This document shows positions 16,706 through 25,525 of a stretch of DNA of 64,000 nucleotides, piece after piece; position 1 is the first letter of the stretch; every line of letters starts with the position of its first letter. This DNA is from Brevibacterium sp. S111 (GTDB lineage: Bacteria; Actinomycetota; Actinomycetes; Actinomycetales; Brevibacteriaceae), in the NCBI RefSeq assembly GCF_004745075.1, contig NZ_RHFH01000002.1:310001-374000 (forward strand), written 5' to 3'. The notes under the pieces were generated by a model. It worked only from the letters and a program-made list of their open reading frames with translations, made no database searches and had not been told where the DNA came from. Made by a program: the position numbers and the translations under genes.

Positions 16706-16798
16706 GATGGGTCCTTTCGAGATGGTTCGGCCACGGGTGGGCCCCGCGGAGTCGCGGTAAGGATGCGGAAGAGGGCTGCGGTGTCGGCAGGGTCGGTG

Positions 16799-18493
16799 TC
16801 AGGAGGTCTCGTCGGCCGCCGGCGGCATCGTCGCCGGATCGATGAGCACGTGGATGAGCGCGGGGCCCTCCGCTGCCAGGGCTCGGTCGAGCGCGGGCCC
16901 GAAATCTTCGGTCGTCTCGACGCGTTCGCCATGCCCGGTCAGCCCGGACACCGAAGCATCAGCCCCCGGCGAGGCGGCCCCGGAGCTGCTCATATCGAAC
17001 GCCGTCATCCACTCTGCGAAGTTCGGGTTGACCATCCGTGTGCCCGAGGGCCTGCCTGGATAGTGGTTCTCCTGGTGGGAGACGATCGTTCCGTACACGC
17101 CGTTGTCGACGACGATGATGAGCGGTCGGGCCCCATGAGCGAAGGCCGTGGCGATCTCTTGGCCATTCATGAGGAAATCCCCATCGCCGCAGATCGCGAC
17201 CGCGCGCCGGTCCGGGAATGCCAGGGACGCGGCGACCGCGCCGGGCACGGCGCTTCCCATCGCCCCGTTGCGGGCACCGACGAGACTGGCCGGCCGATTG
17301 TGACGGATGAACCGGTGTCCCCAGATCGTCGCATTTCCCGCCCCGTAGGTGAGCATCGCCTCCCCGCCGAGGCGGTCGTCGAGGATTCCGAACGCCACCC
17401 CGAGATCGACCCCGGAAACCGCCGCTGCGTCGGCGCGGTGAGCGGCGAACCGGGACTGCACCTCCGTGCGGTCCCGCATCCACTCATCCGAACGTTCGCC
17501 GCGTGCACCGGCGGCATCGAAGCCGGTCAGCGCCTCGGTGAAGGACTGCGGTGAGGCGAGGATCTGCTGGTCGATACGTCCGGCATGCTGGGTGGCCTCC
17601 GGGTCGAGGGACACGAGCACGGTTTCGGCATCGAACCCGATCGTGTACCCGTCGCTGGCCACATCTGAGCGGGTGCAGCCGACGAAGACGAGCAGGTCGG
17701 CCTCGGCGAAACCGGCGGCCACCGCATCGGCGCGACCATAGCCGAGCCACCCGGCCCACGCCGGGCAGCTGTGCGGCAGCGCATCGTAGGCCCGCCAGTC
17801 GCAGAAGATCGGAATCCCCGCCGAGGCGGCGAACGCCGCAAGGTCGGCACCGCAGCCCGAGTGCCAACCGTCTCCGCCGAGGACGAAGGCGGGACGCTTC
17901 GCTGCGGCGAGACGGGCCCTCAGCGATTCGATCTCAGCGGTCGCCGGTGTCGGTGGGGCCGCCTCGGCGAGGGTCGGGGCGGTCGATTCGGTGAGGCGGA
18001 CGAGGACGTCTTCGGGCAGGCCGACGACGACGGGTCCGGGCCGGCCGGCCGCGGCGATGCGCAGGGCATCGGCGGTGAGTTCGCCGGCGCGGTGCTCGTC
18101 GTCGATGGTGATGACACGTTTGGCCGTCGAGGAGAACCACTCGGGCAGACTGAACTCCTGGAAGGACTCGCGGGCTCGGTCGGTGAGCGGGACGAGGCCG
18201 ACGAAGAGGACGAGTGCGGTCGCATCCTGCCATGCGGTGTGGATGGCGATCATCGCGTTCGCCGCCCCGGGCCCGCGGGTGACCATGGCGATTCCGGGGC
18301 GGCCAGTCAGTCGGGCCTCGGTGAGGGCCATGAACCCGGCCCCGCCCTCCTGACGGCACACGATGGTCTCGACCGAGGAATCGTAGAGGCCGTCGAGGAC
18401 GTCGAGGTAGGACTCGCCGGGGACCGCATAGACGCGTTCGATCCCCGCGTTCTCCAAGGTGTCGACGATGAGGTGGCCGGCCGAGTGCGACAT
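16799..18493 (-). CDS. Thiamine diphosphate-dependent enzyme (acetolactate synthase-like)
   Basis: A 564-residue protein. The start at 18493 is chosen for its GAAAGGAC ribosome binding site. The N-terminal PYR domain has VYAVPGESYLDVLDGL and the catalytic Glu in RQEGGAGFMA. The C-terminal domain has the ThDP/Mg motif GDGDFLMNGQEIATAF ending with DNGVYGT. The presence of the Glu rules out a glyoxylate carboligase-type substitution. A Ser/Ala/Gly-rich insert (about MSSSGAASPGADAS) is unusual. With the adjacent amidohydrolase and MHS transporter it probably acts in catabolism of an unidentified ureide or keto acid, rather than in branched-chain amino acid synthesis. Confidence 0.8.
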   Translation of the reverse strand: MSHSAGHLIVDTLENAGIERVYAVPGESYLDVLDGLYDSSVETIVCRQEGGAGFMALTEARLTGRPGIAMVTRGPGAANAMIAIHTAWQDATALVLFVGLVPLTDRARESFQEFSLPEWFSSTAKRVITIDDEHRAGELTADALRIAAAGRPGPVVVGLPEDVLVRLTESTAPTLAEAAPPTPATAEIESLRARLAAAKRPAFVLGGDGWHSGCGADLAAFAASAGIPIFCDWRAYDALPHSCPAWAGWLGYGRADAVAAGFAEADLLVFVGCTRSDVASDGYTIGFDAETVLVSLDPEATQHAGRIDQQILASPQSFTEALTGFDAAGARGERSDEWMRDRTEVQSRFAAHRADAAAVSGVDLGVAFGILDDRLGGEAMLTYGAGNATIWGHRFIRHNRPASLVGARNGAMGSAVPGAVAASLAFPDRRAVAICGDGDFLMNGQEIATAFAHGARPLIIVVDNGVYGTIVSHQENHYPGRPSGTRMVNPNFAEWMTAFDMSSSGAASPGADASVSGLTGHGERVETTEDFGPALDRALAAEGPALIHVLIDPATMPPAADETS

Positions 18494-18567
18494 GGTATTC
18501 GTCCTTTCGAGGGGTGGTACCTGACCCCGGCGGGCAGGGGTGCGGTTGAGCGGGTCCGGAGACGGGC

Positions 18568-19899
18568 TCAGTGTTTGAAGCCCGGCAGGTCGACGCTCAA
18601 CTTCGGGGCGATGATTCCGGCGAAGGCGGTGAACAGCGACAGGAAGGCGAGCATCGCGGCGGCCGGCCACCAGTGATCTCCCGCCGAGGCGACGAAGCCG
18701 GTGGCCAGCAGCGGAATGAATCCGGAGAGCATACCGGCGGCGTTCTGCGACATTCCCACGCCTGTATAGCGGGTGTTGGCCGGGAACAGGCCGGTCATCA
18801 CGGTCCCCGAGGCGGCGTAGGGCAGCGACAGGGTGCCCACCGCCAGGGTCATGGCCAGGATGATGAGCACCGGCTGACCGGTCACGAACAGCAGGAACGC
18901 TGGGACCGAGACCAGCGCCGAGGCGACTCCGCCCCAGAGGACGACCTTGCTGGCACCGTACTTCGCCCCCAATGCTCCGCCCCAGATGAGGACGAAGATC
19001 TCGACGAAGGCCGCGACCATGCTGCCCAGCAGCAGGAGCGAATCGTCATAGCCGAGGATGTTGACGCCGTACCAGACGCAGAACGCGGTGACGAGGTAGA
19101 AGCCGCCGACGCCGAGCAGGGCTGCGGCCATACCGACGATGACCTGCTTCCAGCTGTCACGCAGAGTCGTGCTGATCGGGCTCTTCTCGACCTCGCCGGA
19201 CTCCTCGAGCTGACGGAAGACCGGCGACTCCTCGAGTCGAGAACGGAGGTAGACGGCGACGATGAGCAGGGGCAGGGCGATGAGGAAGGGGATCCTCCAG
19301 CCGAAGGAATTGAAGTTGTCCTGCGAGAAGACGAGCGTCATGATGAAGAAGCCGCCGGAGGACAGGATGGTGCCGATCGGGGAACCGATCTGCGGGATCG
19401 CCGCGTAGCGGGCGCGCAGGTGCAGGGGTGCGTTCTCGACGACGAGCGTCATCGCGCCCGACCATTCGCCACCGACGAAGAGGCCCTGGAGGATGCGCAG
19501 GAGCACGAGCAGGGCGGGGGCGGCGAAGCCGATGGCGGCGTAGGTCGGCAGCAGGCCGATGAGACCGGTGACGACGCCGATGCCGATGATCGTGATGAGC
19601 AGGACCCGGCGGCGACCGAGCTTGTCGCCCATGCGGCCGAAGATGAGCCCGCCGATGGGGCGGGCTGCGAGTCCGACGCCGAAGGTGGCGAAGGACGCGA
19701 GAGCGGCGGCGGTGGCGTTCTCGTTCGTGAAGTACTGGACATTGAAGATCAGGGCGGCCGCGGCCGAGAAGAGGAAGAAGTCGTACCACTCGAGGGCGGT
19801 GCCGATCAGCGCCCCGGCGGCGACCTTGTTCGCATCCTTGATGCTCAGCTCAGTGGTGGCGTTGAACTCGGCGGCCGCCGTGGTGTTCTGCTCGCTCAT
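18568..19899 (-). CDS. MHS-family major facilitator (metabolite:H+ symporter)
   Basis: A 443-residue, 12-helix transporter. It starts at 19899 (MSEQNTTAAAE). The first transmembrane motif ALEWYDFFLF and the MFS loop 2-3 motif RPIGGLIFGRMGDKLGRR are diagnostic of the MHS group (proline/betaine, shikimate, dicarboxylates). It is the upstream gene of the minus-strand cluster (transporter, TPP enzyme, amidohydrolase) and diverges from the PucR-type regulator gene at 20119. The substrate is likely the compound degraded by the two following enzymes. Confidence 0.85.
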   Translation of the reverse strand: MSEQNTTAAAEFNATTELSIKDANKVAAGALIGTALEWYDFFLFSAAAALIFNVQYFTNENATAAALASFATFGVGLAARPIGGLIFGRMGDKLGRRRVLLITIIGIGVVTGLIGLLPTYAAIGFAAPALLVLLRILQGLFVGGEWSGAMTLVVENAPLHLRARYAAIPQIGSPIGTILSSGGFFIMTLVFSQDNFNSFGWRIPFLIALPLLIVAVYLRSRLEESPVFRQLEESGEVEKSPISTTLRDSWKQVIVGMAAALLGVGGFYLVTAFCVWYGVNILGYDDSLLLLGSMVAAFVEIFVLIWGGALGAKYGASKVVLWGGVASALVSVPAFLLFVTGQPVLIILAMTLAVGTLSLPYAASGTVMTGLFPANTRYTGVGMSQNAAGMLSGFIPLLATGFVASAGDHWWPAAAMLAFLSLFTAFAGIIAPKLSVDLPGFKH

Positions 19900-20092
19900 G
19901 GTTCTCTCCGTTGAGTCCGGGGGATGCGGCCCGGTTCGGCCGCATCTGTGTGCGGGTGAGGCACCGGGCGCCGCGTGCGCATGCAGGAGGAGTGCCCCCG
20001 GCATACGCTGCGTTGGCCCGGCAGGTACCGACCTTACAGAGTGCCACATGCCATGCTCCAGGCGCATTTGCCGCCGAATATCGGTCACAACT

Positions 20093-20106
20093 TGTGCATA
20101 TGCACA
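20093..20106 (+). promoter_or_regulatory. 14-bp palindrome between MHS transporter and PucR-type regulator genes
   Basis: TGTGCATATGCACA is perfectly symmetrical and ends 12 bp before the regulator's GTG start. Its place in the divergent promoter region suggests an operator for the PucR-type protein, controlling itself or the catabolic operon. Confidence 0.5.
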
Positions 20107-20118
20107 TATCCTTGAGGG

Positions 20119-21303
20119 GTGGTGAATGAGCAGGAGGGAAATGTCGACGACCGGCAGCTGCGGGACCGGCCGGCGCCTGGGGACGAGCAGCGATGGCTCG
20201 AACTTCTCGATGCGCTCGACCTCGATGAGTTGACCGAGAGGTTCATGTCCCGCGTTGTCACCGTCTCCGGATACGACCCCGCGCCGATCCCCGTCTCCGA
20301 GCTGCGCCGGACCGGACGGCTCTCCTTCAGCACCTTGATCGAGGGACTGCGGGCCGGCGGCTTCGATGGACCGGTGGCGATCTCGACGGAGGTCGGCGTC
20401 TCGCGAGCCCGGGCGGGCATTCCCCTGGAGGCGCTGATGACCGCAATCCGCCACGACTTCAATGTGCTCTGGGAGGTGCTCACCCGGGTGGCGAGCCAGG
20501 ACGATGCCGAGCTCGTCATCCGCCACACGGGCATCGTGCTCAGCACCGTCGACGAATACGTCTCCCAGGTCCAGCAGGCCTACACGGCGGAGCTGGCGCG
20601 GATGCGCGCCGAAGAGTACTCGGTGCAGACGGGACTGATCGCCAGCCTCTTCGACGACCCCGACCCGACCAGTGAGCGCCTGTCGACGATTGCGTCCGGT
20701 CTCGGCCTCGAGGCGGACTCACCGCTGCTGGTCATCGCCGCGGCCGGGGAGGATCTGCGAGCGCTGCGCGTGCTCATCTCCGATTACGCCCGCGCGGGCG
20801 GGACCATGTTCACGCACCACCTCGGCGAGGTGCTCATTGCGTTCACCCGCGATTCGGAATCTCGCGGTCGCCCCGGCGAGGCGTTCGAACGCCGGGTCGC
20901 TGAGGCGCGGGTGGGATACGTGCGGGCCGCGGGTATCGGTGCCCTGCGGAGGTCGGCACTGACGGCTCGCGATCTTGCCGAAGTCATCGCCCCTGATGAG
21001 ACCTCGGCGATGACATGGCGACGCGGGTGGGCGCGCCTGGCAGCCCGGTCGCTCAACGCTGCCGGCAACCCGATCCTCGGCGATGTCGATTCGGCGCTCG
21101 CCGACTGCGGCCGGGTCGAACGCGAACGCCTCATCGAAGCGGTGCGGGCCTACCTGGCCTCGGGAAGCATCGGCGCCAGTGCGACCGAACTGTTCTGCCA
21201 CCGCAACACCGTGGCCAATCGTCTGCGCCGTTTCGCCGAACTCACCGGGGTCGACCCGACGGTCCCCGCCGAGGCGGCCCGCCTCGTCGTCGGCTGGGCG
21301 TGA
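20119..21303 (+). CDS. PucR/CdaR-type transcriptional regulator
   Basis: A 394-residue regulator. The C-terminal PucR helix-turn-helix is clear (AYLASGSIGASATELFCHRNTVANRLRRFAELTG). The N-terminal ~180 residues form a mostly helical sensing region, and the middle part (LLVIAAAGEDLRAL, RVGYVRAAGIG) fits the GGDEF-like CdaR domain. The family activates purine, ureide and sugar-acid catabolic genes in response to small metabolites. It diverges from the transporter/TPP enzyme/amidohydrolase operon, its probable target. The GTG at 20119 gives the reported start; there is no strong Shine-Dalgarno sequence, so ATG codons further in are possible. Confidence 0.85.
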   Translation: MVNEQEGNVDDRQLRDRPAPGDEQRWLELLDALDLDELTERFMSRVVTVSGYDPAPIPVSELRRTGRLSFSTLIEGLRAGGFDGPVAISTEVGVSRARAGIPLEALMTAIRHDFNVLWEVLTRVASQDDAELVIRHTGIVLSTVDEYVSQVQQAYTAELARMRAEEYSVQTGLIASLFDDPDPTSERLSTIASGLGLEADSPLLVIAAAGEDLRALRVLISDYARAGGTMFTHHLGEVLIAFTRDSESRGRPGEAFERRVAEARVGYVRAAGIGALRRSALTARDLAEVIAPDETSAMTWRRGWARLAARSLNAAGNPILGDVDSALADCGRVERERLIEAVRAYLASGSIGASATELFCHRNTVANRLRRFAELTGVDPTVPAEAARLVVGWA

Positions 21304-21401
21304 GGACAGCCGGCCATCACCGATGACGGACTCAACGAGGTGGGAAAGTGCGCTGAGGAATGCATCAGGGTGCCTTCCGAAGGCAGTGCACGGGCTCTGC
21401 C

Positions 21402-22400
21402 CTACATCAGCCCCTCATAGCTCTGCCCGTGTGGACCGGTCAGTGCCGTGGCCCTGCCGTCGACGGCAAGGACGAAGCGACCGTCCGGCTGGACGCCCAG
21501 GTCGCTGACCTGCGCGAGAACGTCAGGCAGCACCCCACCGCCCTCATTGCTGATCCACACGATGTCCTCGCGCTCGCGCATGAGGGCGGCGAACCGCTCG
21601 CGTACGGCGGGCTCGACATAGGCGAGCACGGCGCTGTGGAACACGACGGTCTGCGTGTTCGCAGGAGCCTCGGCCGCCAGCGACTCGACGGTGTCGAGCA
21701 GATCCCCGGGGACCAGCCTCGGCGGATCCGCCCCGACGAGCTCTGCGGCGGCACTCAGCCGAGCGCGTCGTCCGTCGTGCTCGGGCCAGATCAGCGACTG
21801 CAGCCATTTCTGCTGGTCAGTATCGGCGATGTCGATCGGATTGAGGTCGATCCCGGCGCGCCAGGCGACTTCGGGGACACGCGTCGGGGGCGCGGCATGT
21901 CTGAGCTCGCAGTCCAAGGTGACGCTGCTCGGACCGGTGACTGGGTCGCACCGGGTGATGCCTGACTCGCTGCGATACGTGTAGCTGTACCGATCGGGAT
22001 ACAGGCACAGCCCGGCCGAGGCGCCGACCTCGATGAGCGACAGCGGGCCGGAGAGCTGAGCCAGGGCCGGTAAGAGCACAGCGCAGCGACCTGCCTCGTT
22101 CGTCTGAGTCGAACGCGCAAGCATGAGTTCGCGGGTTGGCCCCCAGTTCTTCAGCAGCCATTCCCTCAGGCTCGAATAGTCACCATTTCCGGCGCCGAGG
22201 TGGCGGGCCGCCGCGAAGAGCAGGTTCGCCTGACGTTTCGGTGTAGGAAGCTCGAGGAGCCGAGCGATGATGACCTCATCCTCGGCCACGCCCCGAGCCC
22301 ACTGAGTGTAGATCGGAGAGCTCTCGGCGGCCTCCAGGAGAGCGAACTTCCTGTAGTACTCACGCAGGCTCGCGGCATCGAGTTCGGTCATCGGCTGCAT
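21402..22400 (-). CDS. DUF2332 family protein
   Basis: A 332-residue protein. The ATG at 22400 is chosen because AAGGGGGA precedes it by a normal distance. The sequence shows the DUF2332 pattern: REYYRKFALLEAAESSPIYTQWARGVAED at the start, then LSLIEVGASAGLCLYPDRYSY with a methyltransferase-like glycine motif, and later VVFHSAVLAYV and IVWISNEGGG. The function is not known, though the fold may resemble SAM-dependent methyltransferases. It is monocistronic and divergent from the MFS gene. Confidence 0.85.
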   Translation of the reverse strand: MQPMTELDAASLREYYRKFALLEAAESSPIYTQWARGVAEDEVIIARLLELPTPKRQANLLFAAARHLGAGNGDYSSLREWLLKNWGPTRELMLARSTQTNEAGRCAVLLPALAQLSGPLSLIEVGASAGLCLYPDRYSYTYRSESGITRCDPVTGPSSVTLDCELRHAAPPTRVPEVAWRAGIDLNPIDIADTDQQKWLQSLIWPEHDGRRARLSAAAELVGADPPRLVPGDLLDTVESLAAEAPANTQTVVFHSAVLAYVEPAVRERFAALMREREDIVWISNEGGGVLPDVLAQVSDLGVQPDGRFVLAVDGRATALTGPHGQSYEGLM

Positions 22401-22586
22401 GGTGTCCCCCTTGTCGCTCTGCTCCAATCGTAGTAGTCCGCAGTCGTCCCGGTATTCGGCACTTCCGCCGCGAACGCTAGGCGAGGCGGGCGAGCTGTCG
22501 TAATGTGTTGCCGTAGTGCGCAGAGAGCCGTCATCGCGGCGAATCCCGAGCCACCACCGTGGCCGGACCAGATCGAAGGAGATCCT

Positions 22587-23951
22587 ATGTCATCCGAGGT
22601 GAGCCCGTCCGCAGCCGGACAGTCACCGTCCGGCACCGTGTTGGAGAAGCGGACCATGCGCAAGGTCCTCATCCGGCTCATTCCGTTCATCATCGCGATG
22701 TACTTCATCAACTACCTCGACCGCACGAACCTCGGCATCGCCGGCCCCGGCGGAATGAATGAGGACCTCGCGATGAACGCCACCCAGTACGGGTTCGCCG
22801 CGGGCGTGTTCTTCTTCGGCTACCTCATCCTCGAGGTGCCCTCGAACCTCGCGCTGCACAGATTCGGGGCGCGCATCTGGCTCGCCCGCATCCTCATCAG
22901 CTGGGGGATCATCGCCGCCGCAATGGCGTTCGTGCCGAACCACGGCTGGCTCTATGTGCTGCGGTTCCTCCTCGGAATCGCCGAGGCGGGATTCTTCCCC
23001 GGTGTCATCCTCTACCTCACCTACTGGTTCCCGACCACGATGCGTGCCCGGGCGACTGCGCTGTTCATGCTCGCGATCCCCCTGTCCAGCGTCGTCGGAT
23101 CGCCGCTGTCGTCCTGGCTGATCTCGAGCGGCAATGCCATGTTCGACAGCTTCGCCGGTTGGCGCTTCATGTTCATCATCGAAGGCGTCCCGGCGGTGCT
23201 GTTGGGCATCATGTGCATCGTCTACCTCACCGATCGTCCCCGCGATGCCAAATGGCTGACTGTCGAAGAGCGCAACTGGCTGCAGGCGACCATGGACGCC
23301 GAGGAGAAGGACAAGGAGCAGACCTTCCACTACCCGGTCCGCCGCTCCCTCCTCCAACCGCGTGTGTGGGCCCTGTCCTTCGTCTACTTCGGCATGGTCT
23401 ACGGCCTCTATGCGATGAGCTTCTTCCTGCCGACGATCATCTCCGGGTTCCAGGCGACCTTCGGCGTCGAATACTCGATCGTTGAGATCGGCTTGATCAC
23501 CGCCATCCCCTATATCTTCGGTGCTCTGGCCATGTACTTCTGGTCCCGCCACGGCGACCGCAGCGGCGAACGGGTCTGGCACGTGGCCCTCCCGCTCTTC
23601 ATCGGCGGTGTGACGATCCCGATCGCGCTCTACCTGTCCTCACCGTTCACCACGATGATCGCAGTGACGATCACGTGCATGGCGATCTGTGCGGCCCTGC
23701 CGACGTTCTGGCCGCTGCCGCAGACCTTCCTCGCTGGTGCCGGAGCCGCCGCCGGTCTTGCGCTCATCAACTCACTGGGCAACTCGGCCGGATTCTTCGC
23801 CCCCTACATCACGGGCTGGCTCGCCGACCTCACCGGGACCCAGAACGCGGGGATGTGGGTCGTCGGCGCCGCGATGGTCACCGCCGGCATTGTGACCCTC
23901 ATCCTCAAGGCGGCACCGGCGCCCGATAGCCTGGAGGCGAAGCTCAAGTAG
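22587..23951 (+). CDS. MFS transporter, anion:cation symporter type
   Basis: A 454-residue, 12-helix permease. The ATG at 22587 has a good AAGGAGAT site. The N-terminal helix 1 (FIIAMYFINYLDRTNLGIAG) with Asn-Tyr-Leu-Asp-Arg, and the motif EVPSNLALHRFGAR, are characteristic of the ACS group that takes up organic anions such as galactonate, tartrate or phthalate. The GlcD-like oxidase gene starts 98 bp downstream, so an alpha-hydroxy acid such as glycolate or D-lactate is a plausible substrate (inference). Confidence 0.85.
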   Translation: MSSEVSPSAAGQSPSGTVLEKRTMRKVLIRLIPFIIAMYFINYLDRTNLGIAGPGGMNEDLAMNATQYGFAAGVFFFGYLILEVPSNLALHRFGARIWLARILISWGIIAAAMAFVPNHGWLYVLRFLLGIAEAGFFPGVILYLTYWFPTTMRARATALFMLAIPLSSVVGSPLSSWLISSGNAMFDSFAGWRFMFIIEGVPAVLLGIMCIVYLTDRPRDAKWLTVEERNWLQATMDAEEKDKEQTFHYPVRRSLLQPRVWALSFVYFGMVYGLYAMSFFLPTIISGFQATFGVEYSIVEIGLITAIPYIFGALAMYFWSRHGDRSGERVWHVALPLFIGGVTIPIALYLSSPFTTMIAVTITCMAICAALPTFWPLPQTFLAGAGAAAGLALINSLGNSAGFFAPYITGWLADLTGTQNAGMWVVGAAMVTAGIVTLILKAAPAPDSLEAKLK

Positions 23952-24048
23952 AAGGCTGCACGACCGTCGACACCCATCGCCGAGGCGGACGACCGCGACG
24001 TTGCGACGCCGACCTTCGCTGCCGCCACCGATGAACCGAGGAGCACGC

Positions 24049-25497
24049 ATGTCGACCCTTCCGACCGCAGCCGCGAACCCGACCACCGACTTCCCCACTC
24101 TTGATCCGGCCGTGCTCGCTGACCTCGCCGCCCGTCTGAGCCCGGGCGCACTGACGACCGACCCCGACGTCATCGACGCCCACTCCAGTGACGAAGCCCT
24201 GTTCTGTCCACGCGAGGGTGCGATCGCCCTGGTCAGGGCCGCCTCGGCGGGGGATGTCCAGGAAGTCATGCGCTTCGCCGGCGAACATCGGGTCCCCGTC
24301 GTCCCGCAGGGCGCACGGTCCGGAATCTCCGGCGGAGCGAACGCCTCACCCGGGGCGATCCTGCTCAACGTATCGAAGATGAAGGACGTCGTGGCCGTCA
24401 ACGAGGCCGAACGACTCGTCACCGTCCAGCCGGGCATCATCAACCAGGACCTCAAGGATCACCTGGCCCCGTACGGGCTGTCCTACCCGCCCGATCCCGG
24501 ATCGGTCGCGCTGTCGTCGATCGGTGGGAACATCGCCACGAACGCAGGCGGCCTGTGTTGCGTGAAATACGGTGTGACCAGGGATTACGTCCGGTCGCTC
24601 AAGGTCGTTCTCGCCGACGGGAGCATCACGACGCTCGGCCCGCAGACGGCGAAGGGCGTGGCCGGACTCGATATGCGCCACCTCTTCATCGGCTCCGAAG
24701 GCACCTTGGGCATCGTCGTCGAGGCGACCCTGCGCCTGGTGCCCGCTCTGCCTGATCCGTTCACCGCGATTGCGACATTCCCCGATGAGCGCAGCGGACT
24801 GCAGACCGTCGCCGACTTCGTGGCCGGAGGAGGGGTGCCGAGTCTGTTCGAGTTCCTCGACGGGGCAAGCCTGCGCATGCTCAACGACTACGGCGACTTC
24901 GGTCTCGACGGCGATGCCGGGGCGATGCTCATCATGCAGGTCGACGACAACCCGACGGATGCGGAAGCCGCGATGTCGACCTTCACCGAGGTGGCTCAGC
25001 GCTGCGGTGCCCTCGACGTCGCGTACTCCGACGACCCGACGGACTCCGCGGCCCTCATCACCGCCAGGCGGATGATCCAGCCGGCCTACGAGAAGTTCGC
25101 GAACGCCCACGGCGGTGGGCAGCTGCTCGATGATGTGTGCCTGCCGCGCACGGCCGTTCCCGAATTCTGCGACCGGCTGGCCGAGCTGCGGGCATCCTCC
25201 GGACTCGAGATCGCGCTCGTCGCTCATGCCGGTGACGGCAATATGCACCCGTCGGTGTTCTTCGACTCTGCGGATGCGGCCGAGACGGCGAAGGCCGAAG
25301 AGGTGTTCGAAGAGATCATGCGCGTCGGCCTCGAGCTCGGTGGAACGATCACCGGAGAGCACGGGGTCGGCTTCCTCAAACGCGCGTGGCTGCCGAACGA
25401 ACTCGACGAAGGATCACGACGGATCCAGCTGGCCGTGAAGAACGCCCTCGACCCGCAGGGCATCCTCAACCCCGGAAAGATGCTCGCCGAGATCTGA
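24049..25497 (+). CDS. GlcD-like FAD-linked oxidase (glycolate / D-lactate type)
   Basis: A 482-residue flavoprotein. The ATG at 24049 is preceded by CCGAGGAG. The FAD-binding PCMH fold shows VVPQGARSGISGGANA and LSSIGGNIATNAGGLCCVKYG. The C-terminal domain ends with GEHGVGFLKRAWLPNE and LDPQGILNPGKML, characteristic of GlcD and D-lactate dehydrogenases. No GlcE or GlcF partner is nearby, so it may be a stand-alone D-2-hydroxyacid dehydrogenase. It probably shares a transcript with the upstream transporter, and converges on the siderophore-interacting protein gene with 28 bp between. Confidence 0.85.
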   Translation: MSTLPTAAANPTTDFPTLDPAVLADLAARLSPGALTTDPDVIDAHSSDEALFCPREGAIALVRAASAGDVQEVMRFAGEHRVPVVPQGARSGISGGANASPGAILLNVSKMKDVVAVNEAERLVTVQPGIINQDLKDHLAPYGLSYPPDPGSVALSSIGGNIATNAGGLCCVKYGVTRDYVRSLKVVLADGSITTLGPQTAKGVAGLDMRHLFIGSEGTLGIVVEATLRLVPALPDPFTAIATFPDERSGLQTVADFVAGGGVPSLFEFLDGASLRMLNDYGDFGLDGDAGAMLIMQVDDNPTDAEAAMSTFTEVAQRCGALDVAYSDDPTDSAALITARRMIQPAYEKFANAHGGGQLLDDVCLPRTAVPEFCDRLAELRASSGLEIALVAHAGDGNMHPSVFFDSADAAETAKAEEVFEEIMRVGLELGGTITGEHGVGFLKRAWLPNELDEGSRRIQLAVKNALDPQGILNPGKMLAEI

Positions 25498-25525
25498 GCG
25501 CGCTGTCTGCTGAGGGGCCGAGTGC

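Noticed and set aside
16799-18493. Biosynthetic acetolactate synthase or glyoxylate carboligase
   Set aside because: No small regulatory subunit gene is adjacent, the neighbours are catabolic, and the catalytic Glu is present where carboligases have Val.
18571-19914. 447-residue plus-strand frame opposite the MHS transporter
   Set aside because: It is a Glu/Gly/Asp/Arg-rich antisense of hydrophobic codons, with no domain; the transporter is well supported.
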